From positions 1 through 64,000 of the forward strand of contig JAKOGH010000768.1 of the NCBI GenBank assembly GCA_024811115.1: a stretch of 64,000 nt of DNA. Reading direction: 5' to 3'. Under the pieces are notes generated by a model. That model saw only the letters and a program-made list of their open reading frames with translations. It had not been told where the DNA came from and ran no database searches. The translations under genes were made by a program, and so were the position numbers. The DNA is from Terana coerulea (Eukaryota > Basidiomycota > Agaricomycetes > Polyporales > Phanerochaetaceae). The stretch's first letter is position 1. Each line of letters starts with the position of its first letter. This document shows, piece after piece, positions 1 to 11,929 of this stretch.

Positions 1-299
1 CCGAGACGGCCTTGCGCTAGTCTCACACGAAATAATGCATAGACGTTGACATCCTCTCTGAGCGGATTCTACGTCAATCTCTGTCACAACGACGGAATGT
101 CCTGATTCTCACTATAACAAGTCGAACTCACCCTGCTCCGCTGCGCACAAGAAAGATGCACATCGCTCTTTCCCGCCGACGCCCCGACGAGCATCGCGAC
201 CTTTCAGCTCATTCACAGTGACTAAAGAATTCCTTGGCCGATTCATATCACCGATACAAGATATCATCACCTTGTCGATGATTATACGTCGCATGATGC

Positions 300-896
300 A
301 TTATTTGCCTAAGTGCTAAAATCCGTCGCCATCCAAGCGACAAAAACTTTCGCTATGGTTCAAAACCAGCATAAAGCTAATGTCGAGCTGATGTTTGATG
401 GGGAGAATATAAATCAAACGCATTCATTCAAATGCTAAAGGACGAAGGGATTAAAATCCTAACTAGCGTTCCTCATACTCCACAAGAATGGACGCGCCGA
501 GCTGTTCAATCGAACCCTCACTGGACAAAGCCGAGGCTATGCGCTTACAGCTTGCATTCCTCCTTCGGTGGGAATTTGCGGTTATGCACGCAACAGTGCT
601 TTACAACCGCACTCTTTCACGATTAAAATGGGTTACGCCTTATGAGGCACTTACGGTGAAAAACCACGCGTTGATAACATCCGCGTATTTGGCTGCGGTG
701 CATGGGTCTTTATCCCTGCCGACGTTCGAAAGAACAAACTACAGCCTAAGTCCGAAATGATGACATACATCGGACACGACGAGCACGGTTGGACCTTCGT
801 GAGAGGACCCAACAACGTCGTGTTTCGCTCAACTCAAGTCGAGTGGTGTGAAACTTATTTCTCCAAGTGTCCTGACGGCAAAATGCCCGCGGCCTG
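300..896 (+). pseudogene. copia integrase remnant
   Basis: Fragments in shifting frames read as the end of an integrase core and its C-terminal part. A stretch near 430-490 reads SVPHTPQ, the usual lead into the last catalytic segment. Near 590-720 it reads as alternating frames through YNRT, PYEAL and NIRVFGCGAWVFIPADVRKN, typical of copia integrases. Near 755-880 it reads YIGHDEHGWTF and WCETYFSKCP. At least three frame changes are needed to connect them, so this is a decayed gene. Confidence 0.8.
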
Positions 897-1749
897 ACCC
901 GCCTCGCTTAAAACACCAAAACGCGAACGACAGTGAGTCCGCAAGGTGCAGGATCAGACGATAGTGACGACGATGCGCCACCGCCTAAACGTGCGAGCTG
1001 CATCTCGTCCTAACCCTCCTTCCGCCAAAAGAGACCGAGCGGGTTGAACAACAGTTCGACCCCTAAGCCCCTGTTGGGCGTAGCCCGAGTCCGCCTCGTC
1101 GCGGGCGACACCACCCGCAGAAGATCCGCAGGTACTGGCACCACCAGTTATTCCTGCCTGCCGCGTAAGACTCTCGCGTACGAAGGATCCCAGTCAAAAT
1201 CCAGGCTCCGTGTACGACCAGTCACAAGCACCGTCACGGATTTTAGGGCATGATAGAGGTATCCGTAGTTGGGAAAGCAGACTGGCCAGACGGCCCACCA
1301 AGGTTAGCTACCAAGGGCGCGTCAGTCTAGCAAGCAGCCCGACAGTGTCCCCGCCACACGTCCTGCTAGCCCTTCTACATCCGAACAGCTCGAACCTGTT
1401 CCGGATATCACTGAGCCCACTGGAGACACTAAGCGAAAGCCCAGTGTCAGATGACATGGCACGACTGTGCCGGGAAGGGGAAGTAAATTTCTACAATTAT
1501 TTGCTTGCCCAAGCAGTCGATCCTGACGCAACAAAGTCTTCAGTCCGAGACTGGACTTTACGTGACATAAACCGCCTGCCTGCAAAACAGCAGGTAGAAT
1601 GGCGTGCCGCATGCAGCAGAGCTCGATGCATTAAGCAAAAGAGGCGTGTTCGAACTCGCCCGTCCGAAAGGCAAACGCGTCTAAGAACCGATGGGTTTTT
1701 GATAAGAAATCGATGGTCGAAAGAAAGCGCGACTTGTAGCTCGCGGCTT

Positions 1750-2445
1750 CTCTCAAATTGAGAATCGACTATGACAAAATCTTCTCTCCAGTCGTACGGT
1801 TTGAAACCGTTAGATTCGTACTGCCCTTGCGGCACTCGAAGGCTTCTTCCACTGGCCTCGATGTGCGCAACGCATATTTGTACGGACTGTTAGATGAGGA
1901 GATCTACTGGAACAACCCGATGGCTTTCCTGCTCAGGAAAAAGCACATGGTGCTTGTTTCGCTCGCGCCCTTTACGGGCTTAAGCAGGCAGGACTGTCCT
2001 GGAAAGCCCTTAGCAAGTCTATGGCTGAGCTCGGCCAAAGACTGAAGTCCGATGCTGGCGTATACGTCAAGGCGCAGGCAACGACATAGGTCATCGCCGT
2101 AGTCTATGTTGACGACGCTATATTCGACGGACGCAGCAAGGCAAAAGTACTCCAAGAAAAGGAGTCCTTCATGCAACAATGGGAGTGTCGCGATACGGCG
2201 ACGTAAAGGAGTTTCTGCGCATGCGCATACAACGAGTCGGCGACAAGATCGTGATTGATCAATGCGCCTACCTTGACAAGGTACTCGAACGCTGCGGCCA
2301 GACCAATGCCAAAATGGCAAAGACTCCGCTTCCCGAGGGTTATATCCCTCAACCAAACGAAGGAGAGCTAAACAAAGCTCGCCAGAGCCGTTTCCAAATT
2401 GATAGGCTCACTCCTTTATATCATGCTCGGTACACGACCTGACAT
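1750..2445 (+). pseudogene. copia reverse transcriptase remnant
   Basis: Starts with YDKIFSPVVRFETVRFVLPL and continues with LDVRNAYLYGLLDEEIYW, which match the start of the copia reverse transcriptase domain (the LDV..A.L.G.L.EE.Y motif). A YVDDA match follows near 2106-2120 in a different frame, corresponding to the catalytic YVDD box. A connection-like segment follows to about 2440. Several frame shifts separate the motifs, so the enzyme cannot be made as is. Confidence 0.85.
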
Positions 2446-2589
2446 TGCGTGACGCTCGTCACAAAGCTCGCTACAGTTCAGTGCGAACCCGTCTCAAGAC
2501 CACCTGAACAGAGCGCCGTACATCTGCCGCTACCTGTCAGGCACTCGTAATTACACACTCGAGCATGACGGCTCTTCCGAGGTTAGGCT

Positions 2590-3061
2590 TGGTGGCGTAC
2601 ACCGATGCAGATTGGGCGGCTGCTTCCAACCGCCGCCTCTCAGACTGGCTTCCTGCTAATGCTTGCAGGAGGAGCTTTTAACGGAGCTCTTTCGCGACAG
2701 AAGTCTGTAGCAACGTCGACTAAAGATGCCGAATACATGGCACTCAGCCGACTGCCCCCGAGAAGTCATGGATTCGAAATATCCTCTCCGAACCTCAGTT
2801 ACAACTTCGAAAGTACCCATCTGCAGCGACAACCAGGGGCGCTTCTATTCGCCCTCGGAAAATCCCGCTACTGAAAAAGCCGCGACTAAGCACATCGACA
2901 TTCGCTACCACTACATTCGCGATGTCGTCGAAGCTGGCCACGCCGAAGTACTCTTCGTACCTGGCGTTGACAATCCCGCAGATATCTTTACCAAGAATCC
3001 TAGGCAGGTCAAGATTGAGAAGTTCCAACCAATGCTCGGACTTCGCATCGCTGCTAACTAG
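2590..3061 (+). pseudogene. copia RNase H remnant and polyprotein end
   Basis: The segment reads AYTDADWAA, then QKSVATSTKDAEYMALS and, in another frame, SDNQG, KHIDIRYHYIRD and GVDNPADIFTK, followed by a stop at 3059-3061. These are the conserved RNase H motifs of Ty1/copia (TDADWA, S..EAEY.A, DNQ, KHIDI.YH..R, ..ADI.TK). Two frames are required, so the domain is broken. The stop lies about 35 bp before the purine tract that precedes the LTR, as expected for the 3' end of the internal region. Confidence 0.85.
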
Positions 3062-3095
3062 CGCGACTAAACCAGCGCAGGCAGTACGCCGTGCT

Positions 3096-3108
3096 AGGTT
3101 AGGAGGAG
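3096..3108 (+). other. polypurine tract of the copia element
   Basis: The purine-rich run AGGTTAGGAGGAG sits directly before the TG that starts the LTR. This is where plus-strand DNA synthesis of an LTR retrotransposon is primed. Confidence 0.65.
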
Positions 3109-3320
3109 TGTTGAGTCAGATAGACGCCGTAAGCGCTCTACTCATATCTTCTCTATTGTTCTACCAGGTTCCACCATGACGATGCCTATTGTCTATTGTC
3201 CTGGTATCTATTTGTGTCTGTTTGTAGTACAGCCACCCAGTATTGTATATAAGGCAGCCCTCTGCGCCATACTCAATAAGACTCTTACAACTCTCAACCC
3301 ACTAACGTGTGTATCAACCA
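3109..3320 (+). repeat. 3' LTR of the copia element
   Basis: Begins TGTTGAGTC right after the purine tract and ends near 3320 with ATCAACCA, giving the usual TGTTGA...TCAACA-like imperfect ends. It contains a TATA-like sequence (TGTATATAAGGC, about 3245) followed by CT-rich sequence, as in an LTR promoter. The length of about 212 bp suits a fungal copia LTR. No second copy is present in the window, so the exact right end is inferred. Confidence 0.7.
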
Positions 3321-3480
3321 ACCTACAGGTGAGTAACCATCCTAGCTTCCTCTAGGCCTCGGTAGGAGTGTACGCCGCTGTATGCGCTGCACTTCTACAG
3401 ATCATTCCGTGAAGACCAGGAAACCAGGCATGTCAGCCGTGGGAGGATATACTCAAGTATGGAAACCACTTGCCATAATT

Positions 3481-3640
3481 GACATTTACCTAGATTTACT
3501 GACATTTACTTACGCTTACTTACATATACTTACCGTAGCTTTCACAGGAGACGCCCAATGTAAGAAATTGCCACTTACCTCCATTCTCACCTTACATTTT
3601 CTGTTACTTCAAGTTACTTACATCTGTAAATTATGTCGGC
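3481..3640. repeat. irregular TTAC-rich low-complexity tract
   Basis: The stretch repeats variations of TTTACT, CTTAC and TTACAT many times, for example around 3481-3540 and 3590-3640. Period and copies are irregular. It lies between the LTR and the glutathione synthetase start. No gene is recognised in 3321-3963, although one frame stays open over 3382-3789 with a composition-driven, Leu/Tyr/Phe-rich translation that I do not believe to be a protein. Confidence 0.5.
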
Positions 3641-3963
3641 CCGGGACTTCCTTCCGCAACACTGGCTTGTACTTCACATCCACCAAGCCTTTTCTTTGCT
3701 TTGGCCTTGCCTCATCGTTCTCGGCCTTTAGAGGTTTCAGAGCTTTGAGCTACCCCTTCTGTTACATCTCCGTTATACTGGAGGGGTGAGCCCGTACACG
3801 GTCCTCGACTGTGAGCAAACATGGCGCGATAATCGACTACGATAGCTTACAAAATAGCTAAGCTCCATTTGACCCACCTCATAAGGTCTTGCGGCATCCG
3901 TCCTGGTCGATCCTACTCCTGCTCGTTCTTAATCCGTCGGTGGAGTCTTAAGATCTCAAAGTC

Positions 3964-5830
3964 ATGGGCGACACTCCTCTAGTCTCTTGGCCTCCAGCCA
4001 TCTCGGAAGATCAGCTTGCGGCATTGACTCTACAAGCAACAACATATGCGCTATCTCATGGACTCGTCTACCTTCCTGTGGCAAACGTTCAGCCTCCGGC
4101 ACCAACATCGACCATTCATGCACCACTGGCCCTTTTCCCTCGCCCATTCCACGCCATCTCTTTCACGAAGCCCGAAAACTGCAACGCATCTACAACATTC
4201 TCTACGCACGCATTGCTACCGATGTCGAATTTTTAGATCGCGTTATGGGCGCAGAGGTTGGTGTAGGGAAGGTCGATGAGTTTACTGGGGAGTTGTGGAA
4301 GCGATGGAAAAGAGTCCGAGATGAGGGTGCTGCTCAGGTATGAGTCCTATCCTGCGTTTCAGAGCGAGACACGCGTCGAAAACCACACCGGACAGTCACT
4401 TCAACTCGGACTGTTTAGGTCAGACTACATGGTCCACCTTCCCGACCCTAATGGAGCCGCCTCGCTGAAGCAAGTCGAATTCAATACCATCTCATCATCG
4501 TTTGGGACATTATCGCAGCATGTCGCTGCTTTACACAGGTGGGATATAGCTCAAGCATGCGCTGCTACACTTCGCTGAGCATGACGTCTTATCAGATACC
4601 TCCAGCAAGCTACCGGATATTACGGTAGCTCATCGTATCTCAAGCTCGAGAACTTGCCTGCCAACGAAACGACGACTGGATTAGCGGAGGGGCTGGCCAC
4701 AGCACACAGAGCATACGGTGCTCAAGAGTAAGCACATCAGTTTCTCTTCAACAATATTAATAATTTCGTTGAAACGCTGATTCCTGCACAGGGCCTGGAT
4801 TCTTTCGTAGTCCAAGAAGGCGAGCGCAATGTCTTTGATCAACGCTGGATAGAGTTCGAGCTTCTCGAGAAGTAGGCACTGCCTCTGTACGCACAGTCGT
4901 CCTCTCTCATCTACTTCCACAGGCACGGAATCCATGTCGTCCGTCAGACATTTGCCCAACTCGCGCAATCTGCTTCTGTCGATCCAGTATCTCGCAAGCT
5001 CCACATAGATGCGCCGAACCTACCGGAAGTCAACGGTATCGAGATTTCCACAGTGTACTTCCGCGCAGGCTACACACCTACAGACTATCCGACTCCAGCC
5101 CACTACGATACGCGATATCTATTGGAGAAGTCCAGAGCGATCCAATGTCCCTCAATCCCCTTGCAGCTGGCTGGAGGAAAGAAAGTCCAAGAGGTGCTCA
5201 CGAAACCCGGCGTGTTAGAGTCGTTCCTCACAGATGGGGCGCGCTGGGGCACGGATGTGCTCAGCCATGCGGACGTGGGCGCTGTCAAGGCGAGCTGGAT
5301 GGAGATGTGGTCGCTGGACGAGGGCGGTGAGGACGGCGTCCGCTGGGCCCGCGAGCATGCGCAAGGGCTGGTGCTGAAGCCCCAGCGCGAGGGCGGCGGA
5401 AATAACGTGTACAAGGCGGATATCCCACCGTTCCTCGACAGTCTTACGCTGCAGGAGCGCGAAGCGTGGATCGCTATGCGCCTGATCGCGACGCCACAGG
5501 GGCTCGGCAACTACCTCGTGCGCGCGGATGGGGGCACGGACGGCGCGGTGAAGAGCGAAGTCATCAGTGAGCTGGGCATCTTCGGCTGGGCGTTGTTCGG
5601 TGGACCCGAGGGAAAAGTCGAGGAGAAGGAGATCGGATGGCTCGTGCGGACGAAAGGCAAAGATAGCAATGAGGGTGGCGTCGCGGCGGGATTTTCGGTG
5701 CTAGACTCAATTGTATTGGTAGACACAACTAAGAAAGGTGCGTCGTTATCAGGAGCTAGTTGCTCTTCACTCACTGAACTTACATGTAGACTTGCAAACA
5801 TGTACTATACGCCAGAGTGCACGCATATAG
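3964..5830 (+). CDS. gsh2: glutathione synthetase (ATP-dependent, eukaryotic type), with frame breaks
   Basis: Catalyses the last step of glutathione synthesis, joining glycine to gamma-glutamylcysteine in the cytosol. Visible family segments in order: YALSHGLVYLP and HAPLALFP near the N-terminus; LFRSDYMVH and LKQVEFNTISSSFG after an intron at 4338-4395; GERNVFDQRW; then a long exon from about 4922 with EISTVYFRAGYTP, DGARWGTDVL, VLKPQREGGGNN (ATP-grasp glycine-rich loop) and SELGIFGW. The C-terminal signature GGVAAGFSVLDS follows. Introns lie at 4338-4395, 4539-4595, about 4728-4791 and about 4872-4921. Two breaks are seen: a one-base shift near 4137-4145, and a phase mismatch across the 4728-4791 intron. 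The stop is uncertain; a last small intron from 5737 would give a stop near 5830, whereas the unspliced frame runs to 6048. Either a real gene with consensus errors or a young pseudogene. Confidence 0.85.
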
Positions 5831-6067
5831 CGAATGTAGATTCCATAACTTCTGAGATATTCAGGGGTCAAGCCGTACCATCTGACCGCACGCGTGCGCA
5901 GGACTACGCCAACAGGGATGTACTTCGCGATGCGCCATCCCGCGGAATCTTGAACAGAGAACGCGCTACCGATAATTGTCCTCAGTTTCTCCCGAGCACA
6001 TTTATAACAAGATGCTTCTGTGAGGATGCGCCCCGAAGGTCCATCTAACCTCCCCAGTAGCATCAGC

Positions 6068-7237
6068 ATGCACTTACGCAAGGAATTTCTTGCGGTTTTC
6101 CTGCACTAATTGCGTGGGTCTCAGCAACTCCGATTCTTTACGACGGTCGGGCACCATTTAACTTGACGAATGCGGACCTCAACATCCAGACGGGGCCTTA
6201 CCTAACGTTCGTCTGGTTTTGGCGGTCACACAAAGGTCTTGCACTGACAGCTTTGCATCCAGCGTGGTAAAAGGAAGCGAGAATGCGACCCATGTATGTC
6301 TAATCTTCCTTAAAGCGCCTTACTCGACCTCAAATTCGCTCTCAGTATTCCTCCCTGCTCGGCCACTCGCAGCTGCCCACGCCCCTATGGAACAAGGCTC
6401 TCGTGCTGCCCTCAGAGCAAGTCGTCTCCATCTCAATCGACAACACCTCCGCCTTCGTCCCGGGAAGCGGCGGCCCGCAGAACGGCTTCCGGCGCACGGA
6501 GTTCATCGCGGCCGTGAACGGCGACCACAACGACCTGAACCCGGTGCTCGAGACGGGCACGACGGCGTTCCACTTCTCCATCAAGCAGGACGCGCGCCGC
6601 CCGCTGAACTACACGCATGAGTACCAGATCGTGTTCATCGAGCCGAGCGACGGGTCGCATGTGTTCGGCATCCAGCTCGGTGCGCGTTCTTGCATCCTCA
6701 CACCCGCCTGGCACCCGAACGTACTGACCGCCTGCAGGCTCGCCGTTCACGGACCCGACGGGCCCGCTCCCCGCCGCGCACGCGCACTCGTTCAAGGTCC
6801 TCGACCACGCGCTGAACATCCTTTTCGAGACGCCCTTCACCGCACAGGCGTGGCACAACTTCGCGGTGCAGGTCGACTGGACGAACCGCACGCTCGCGGT
6901 GCTCTACTCTGCCGACGCCGCACCGCTTCAAGTCGTAAAGCAGCCGACGCCGAACCTCAGCACGCAGGCGGGGCCGAGCGGGCAGGGCGACTTCCACTTC
7001 GGTGTGCTGAAGGTGTGCAGCGTGCGAGGTCTGCAGGGCATTCGGACACGGCGCACTGACTACATCTGTTAGTTACCGCTGGTCAATCCCGCCGACACGC
7101 CTGCGGAACAAGGCGATGTCGTGCACTTCGGTGTCCAGGAAGGAACGACTGAAGCTTTGCTCTACTCTGGTGTTTTCGTGGAGGACACGACGCATGGTAT
7201 CAGCGTCGGGCACGGGTTGCTGACCCACGCGTTGTGA
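6068..7237 (+). CDS. secreted glycoside hydrolase family 131 beta-glucanase
   Basis: GH131 enzymes are secreted fungal beta-glucanases active on beta-1,3/1,4/1,6-glucans and are common in wood-decay basidiomycetes. The mature protein begins after a signal peptide of about 20 residues ending AWVSA, with ILYDGRAPFNLTNADL. Family blocks follow: VVKGSENATH, SSLLGHSQLPTPLWNKAL, VVSISIDNTSAFVPG, NGFRRTEF, HEYQIVFIEPSDGSHVFGIQ, AQAWHNFAVQVDWTNRTLAV and GDFHFGVLK. The end is GTTEALLYSGVFVE. Exons are 6068-6206, 6263-6293, 6346-6679, 6738-7012 and 7073-7237, all GT..AG. The exon lengths sum to 944, one short of a multiple of three. One base is missing in the TTTT run at 6095-6098 inside the signal peptide; restoring it gives 314 residues. 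It converges on the reductase gene, 106 bp apart. Confidence 0.88.
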
Positions 7238-7343
7238 TACCAGCCAGGTCTGTACAGCCAACTTGGATCCAAAAGCACGGATACAATCCATATTCCAATA
7301 CAGTATTGTACAAAGTGTACAAGCGACGTATATGTGTGGTAAA

Positions 7344-8978
7344 TCAGAAAGGCCAGTCCTCGTCAAAGACATCAAAGTCGAGGCCCCAGCCCTTGGAGGG
7401 GTTGACAACGCGCTGAGGTGGGTGTGCAGTCGCTGCAGTCTCGAGCTTCTCGAACAAGTCCTCGGGCAGGGCAACCACTATTCAGATATAAGTTCAGCGT
7501 CATGCGGCGGGAAGATGAGGTGACGAGCTTCACCTTGAAGGTTCTCTTCTATACGCGAAGGAGTAACGCTCTTCGGCAGGACGACGGTCTATAAGTGGGT
7601 ATATGCGCGTGTGAGGCCAAACAGTAAGGCAAGTGGATGAGCACGTACGCCTCTCTGCACGTGCCACGAAATGATAGCCTGAGCGGGGGTGATACCAAGC
7701 TCCTTCGAAATCGCCTTGACTTCAGGAATATTCAGGGTCTCCTTGACCTGGTTGTTGCTTCCGAGGGGCGAGTATGCCTCAAGGAGAAGATTATTCTCTT
7801 TCGACCACTACCGGAAATGTCAGCACGTGGGAATGAGGTGCGTATTCGTCTTATTGTACCTTCAGCAGCTCAGGTTGGGGGTTGAAGAAGTTGAGCTCAA
7901 CCTGGTTGACTGCGGGTTGATACTTCAGCGGATTGGCAGTCAAATTCTTGATGCTGGTCTGTGGATTCGCATTTGAGCTCCTTAGTGACTGATTGTATGC
8001 ACTTACCGAGCAATGTTAAAGCTTTGGCAGCAATATTAGCACAGCAACTAGCTCAAATTGCGAGAACACTCACTTGCTGATGCCAATATTGCGCACCTTG
8101 CCCTTATCGACCAATTCTTCAAGCTTCTTCCAGGTGGGATAAGGGTCAGCTGTGAGCTCCTTGTCCAGTACGTTGTTGCTGCCCTTCTTGAACGCAATAG
8201 GCCTACCGCAGGTTAGAGCTTGAGCTCGAATGCAACCCGCAGTGATCACATACCAGTGGATGAGGTAGAGATCGACGTATTCCGTACCGAGTTTGCCGAG
8301 AGACTCGTCCAAAGCAGGCTCGATATCTTCGGGAGCATGGAATGTATTCCAGAGCTGGTTGATATGCAGGCAATCAGAGTCAAAGGATCCCACGACTGAT
8401 TAGCTTGCGCACCTTGGAAGTAATCCAAATCTCGTCACGAGTAATCCCACTGTCCTTAACAGCCTTGCCGACTTCCTCTTCGTTCTACGGCATAATCAGT
8501 AGGATAGGGATGAGGGCAAGCGCAGAACGTACGCGGTAGGCCCATGCACCGTCGATGTGTCTGTAGCCGGCATTCAGCGCCGCCGTGACTGCTCGGCCAA
8601 CCTCGCCCGGATCAGCCTTCCAAACACCTGAGATAAGCACAAGCTCAGCAGACCGCACAAGCGGATAAGTTATCCTACAGTGGAGGCCGCCGTACCAAGC
8701 GCGACCGAGGGGATCTGATGTCCAGACGGCAGGGTGTAGTAGCTTGGGAGAGACGAGACGTTGCGAGTGAGCCCGTAGCACGGCTTCTTGTGCAGGAACT
8801 GCGACGAGGACCGGGCCCACGACCTCAGGCCCTGAAGACCTGCGAACATGATAGCGACGATGGCGAGGACGTGGAAGAGGATCTTCTTGAGGCGGTCTTG
8901 GCGCAGCTTGCGGTAGACTTGCTCTTGGGCTTTGTCGTCGTCGCCGGCGGCGAGAGGCTCGTACTGAACCCGAGGCAT
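7344..8978 (-). CDS. aldo/keto reductase with N-terminal membrane anchor
   Basis: An NADPH-dependent aldo/keto reductase. All four catalytic residues are visible: Asp in GYRHID, Tyr in GAWAYR, Lys in WITSK and His in YLIHW. The start is MPRVQYEPL at 8978. Residues about 33-51 form a hydrophobic helix (ILFHVLAIVAIMFAGLQGL) preceded by basic residues, and the reductase domain begins near YYTLPSGHQIPSVALG. The first intron uses the donor at 8695 and joins ALG to VWKADPGEVGRAV. Later segments are NEEEVGKAVKDSG, KLGTEYVDLYLIH, KVRNIGISK, YQPAVNQVELN and LLLEAYSPLGS. The end is WGLDFDVFDEDWPF then stop at 7344-7346. Most family members are soluble, so the single anchor is unusual; it suggests an ER or other endomembrane location. 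An alternative upstream start exists at 9038. Confidence 0.87.
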
Positions 8979-11929
8979 GATCGTGGATGAGTAAGACGCA
9001 CCGTGCGTAGATGTCACTACGGATATGCATGCCATCACACGCCACCACCATGGCGCTTAGCGTCATACCAACCTGACTCGGGCTTCGACCGGAATCAATT
9101 TCGCACGCTTGCAACTTGCTTGCAACCTACAAATAATTGCTTTCAATAGTTAGCTAGTGTACAGCTGCGGTACTCTGCGCGCGCAACCTGCGAGAACGAT
9201 CACCGGCTCGCCACACCTTCCTCGATCCTATCAGGATCACTGGTGGACTTCGCACTGGGAGACATTCAAATCATTTGAAGTGGCCTAGACATGCCACATA
9301 CGCTAGTGCCAACAACCGATTGAAAAGCACATGTACTGCCGTTGTGTGAGTACTTCCCCCAAAAAACATTCTGAACCAAGAGCTTCATCCCCATCCCAGC
9401 GCAAAAAGACTGGAGCATAAAATTTTGAGCACCCGAGAGTAAGAGACTACATACACCGGCAAAACGGGGGCTCTTACGGGATATAAATACACTGTGCCAT
9501 TGCGGGGTAAGTCTTGTCTCCGTTACCGTGCAACATGTTTTGTTCAGCTCTCCGACAGACTCTGTAACTGGGGTCCTGCATGACGTCTGGGTGGTGCATC
9601 TTCACTGGTACCCCGTGAGACCCCGTGAGCTCCTCCGAGTCTCAAATCGCCGAAATCCGGAGGTCCATTGACTTCTGGTAAGTTAGCACAACGTTGGTGC
9701 ACTTGACTTCATTTGTGCTCGCTGTGTAGAAGTGCCTGTCTCAGGATGTTGAAGAATATGTAATGCCTGACTCCGCGGGTACTGGTGCTGATAGGGGTGT
9801 TCGGAGCGGGCTGTTTTAGCCTGTCGTAGGATCTGGTACCAGTGCGGAATGTTGTTGCAGGCTTGTTTTGGCAGCGCCACCAGGCCATTGCTTCCCATAT
9901 TGGGATGCTCGGCTTCGGATGCTGAATTCATTTTTCCCTCCTACTAATTACTGTAAATTACTGTCAATGTCTTATTAGAAAGGACTGGTGACGCCCATGA
10001 GGCGCCACCTTAGATCCCCAGTTTTGGCTGGTTTTGCCCCTGGTCTCGAGCAATAGGAGAAGAAGACGAAGTAGAAAGAGCCACGCTCTCCTTCGCCGTT
10101 CCGGTATGGTCTCACGGAGTGTCTTCGCATTCTCAGGCATCACCGGCAATCCACGGGTATGGGTACTCGTGCCGTTGGTTCGTTACGGTGGATGTGGCAT
10201 CTGGAGAGTACAGCTCATCTGCGTGGGTACATCCAATGAGCTGTGAATGATTTGTTTTCGCGATGCTCTTGGCACTTTGTTCCATTCTCCCAGAGGTGTC
10301 TCGGAGGCGGTCCTCGAGCGCTCGCCTTCTGACCAGGCTGGACTCCGGAGTAACTACATATACAATTCCAAAACCGTATAGGATATTTCTTCGCATGCCC
10401 AGAGCGCCCAGCAAAAAATCGCTCTTGAATTCGGTGGGCCTTTCAATGGTTGCATACTGTCTGTCGTCTCAGTATCTCGAGCCATCGAGGCTCTTTATGT
10501 ATCTGCGGCTGCGAGGAAAGCGGTACCGCGGTGTAAAGTTAGACCTTCAACACAAGCACATGGAAGTCTTTTTTTAGCTGGAGAGACCGGTATGAGGCCA
10601 GGTGCTTGGATTTCGCTGCAGCTCGGTCGTGGTGGAAAAGTGCAAAGCTGTAAGCGCCGACGCCAGCTGGTCGGCAACTTGGCTCGTTCGGCAAGGCTCG
10701 GCACGGCCAGCCTGAGCGGCCAACCACTGACTCTCATCTTTCTCACTTCCCCTATGTCTTTCACTAGCCTTGAAACACGGAGCCGACTGACTCTGCGAAT
10801 GATGTTGTCTTCCTACGAACTTGTGTGGTGTATTTCACTGGCGTTGTACCTCGTATGCCAACGTACGTCGCCACGCGGCGTGGCATACCACACAAAATCG
10901 CCGTATGATTCGCTGCAGTGAGAATGAGCCTCAAGCAGCGATGAATTTCCTTGACAGAACGTTCAAACTCGCTCTAACAGGAAGGTCTCTATGGGCTCGA
11001 CAAGAGGGGATAGCATTCAGCGTCTCTAGAAATTTGCACGACTTGCCTTGCTCAGGAACAACGGGCGTGGAAGAGTTCCCTACATCGTGAGTACTAAGAG
11101 CCGGTATTATGATGTCAGCCCTGATATCCTAGCATGTAGGTGTTTTGCTTTTGTAGGATCATCATCCCGGATCGCACACCAGCAGAACGTCCAACTGTAT
11201 TACGAGGAGCTTTTGCCAATGAGAGAAGGCATGAGGGTAAATATGCTCAACCTGAAAACTTACCCGTGCGGGAGCAACGAGAACAGTACGTGGTAACTCA
11301 ACCAGAGCTGTACCCGTTAATGAGCCATGCCACAGCTCCTGAATATACCTCCGGTAATCCAGAGAGCATCTTCGGCGATACTGTTGAATTTGTAGGTGCG
11401 TATTCGTCAAGTCAAAATCGGCGCAGACTCAATGTCCATTTTGTAGCGCCTCTCATGAACCATGAATTCAAATCCGACGGCTGTGCATTGAGCGGACGCT
11501 TTGTCTGTTGGAAGGTCTAACCAGCTCTCGGCCTCATCGTGGCCGCACCATCGACATGGGGACATGGGCGCACAACACCCCCGCGGCTGAGGCTCCGATT
11601 TGTCGTGAGCGTCGCGAAATTTAGTTTCATGTTCACGAGTGCAGCAGCAGAGTCTCAGGCCTCTTGTCCGCGACATATAGAATCGTGGAACGCTGAGAGC
11701 GGAACCCAGCCGTCGGTCCCGCCCACTCTCCCACTCGTCCGACATACCTCGCATGTCCACTGCCTGGGTGCGACAGCCATTGAGCAAATTTTGCTCCCGT
11801 GGTGTGTGTTTTCCGGGATGGCTTGTCATTGGCTGGCGGGACCGACGCCGACACCGCGCTTCGAGTTTCGTGCAGGCACGTTCAATATGCGTAGAAATCC
11901 GTCAATATTGTTCGCGGCTGAGGGACGGG
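8979..11929. other. gene-poor intergenic region
   Basis: About 2.95 kb between the reductase start and the peroxidase promoter. The first few hundred bases must hold the reductase promoter. A TATAAATA sequence sits at about 9482. The region has only short open frames, none with recognisable motifs. The best two are a minus-strand frame over 10133-10414 (charged, possibly the remnant of a regulatory protein) and a plus-strand frame over 11140-11520. Neither is supported enough to call a gene. A Pro/Leu-poor AT-rich patch at 9945-9970 repeats ATTACTGTAAATTACTGT. Confidence 0.5.

Larger units (their letters stand above)
1..3320 (+). mobile_element. Ty1/copia LTR retrotransposon, decayed and cut by the window edge
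   Basis: Pieces of a copia polyprotein occur in the canonical Ty1/copia order: integrase (about 300-880), reverse transcriptase (about 1750-2445), RNase H (about 2590-3061), then a purine-rich tract and one 3' LTR. The order integrase before reverse transcriptase separates copia from gypsy elements. The reading frame is broken repeatedly by stops and frame changes, so no intact polyprotein can be translated and the copy should be non-autonomous. The 5' LTR, the primer-binding site and gag lie left of the window or are unrecognisable. The element lies immediately upstream of the glutathione synthetase gene. Confidence 0.9.

Noticed and set aside
3382..3789. 135-codon plus-strand frame after the LTR
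   Set aside because: The translation reflects the TTAC-rich tract, with no motif, start context or splice evidence.
10133..10414. Possible transcription-factor fragment on the minus strand
   Set aside because: Charged helical-looking stretch only, with no Zn-cluster cysteines or other DNA-binding motif.
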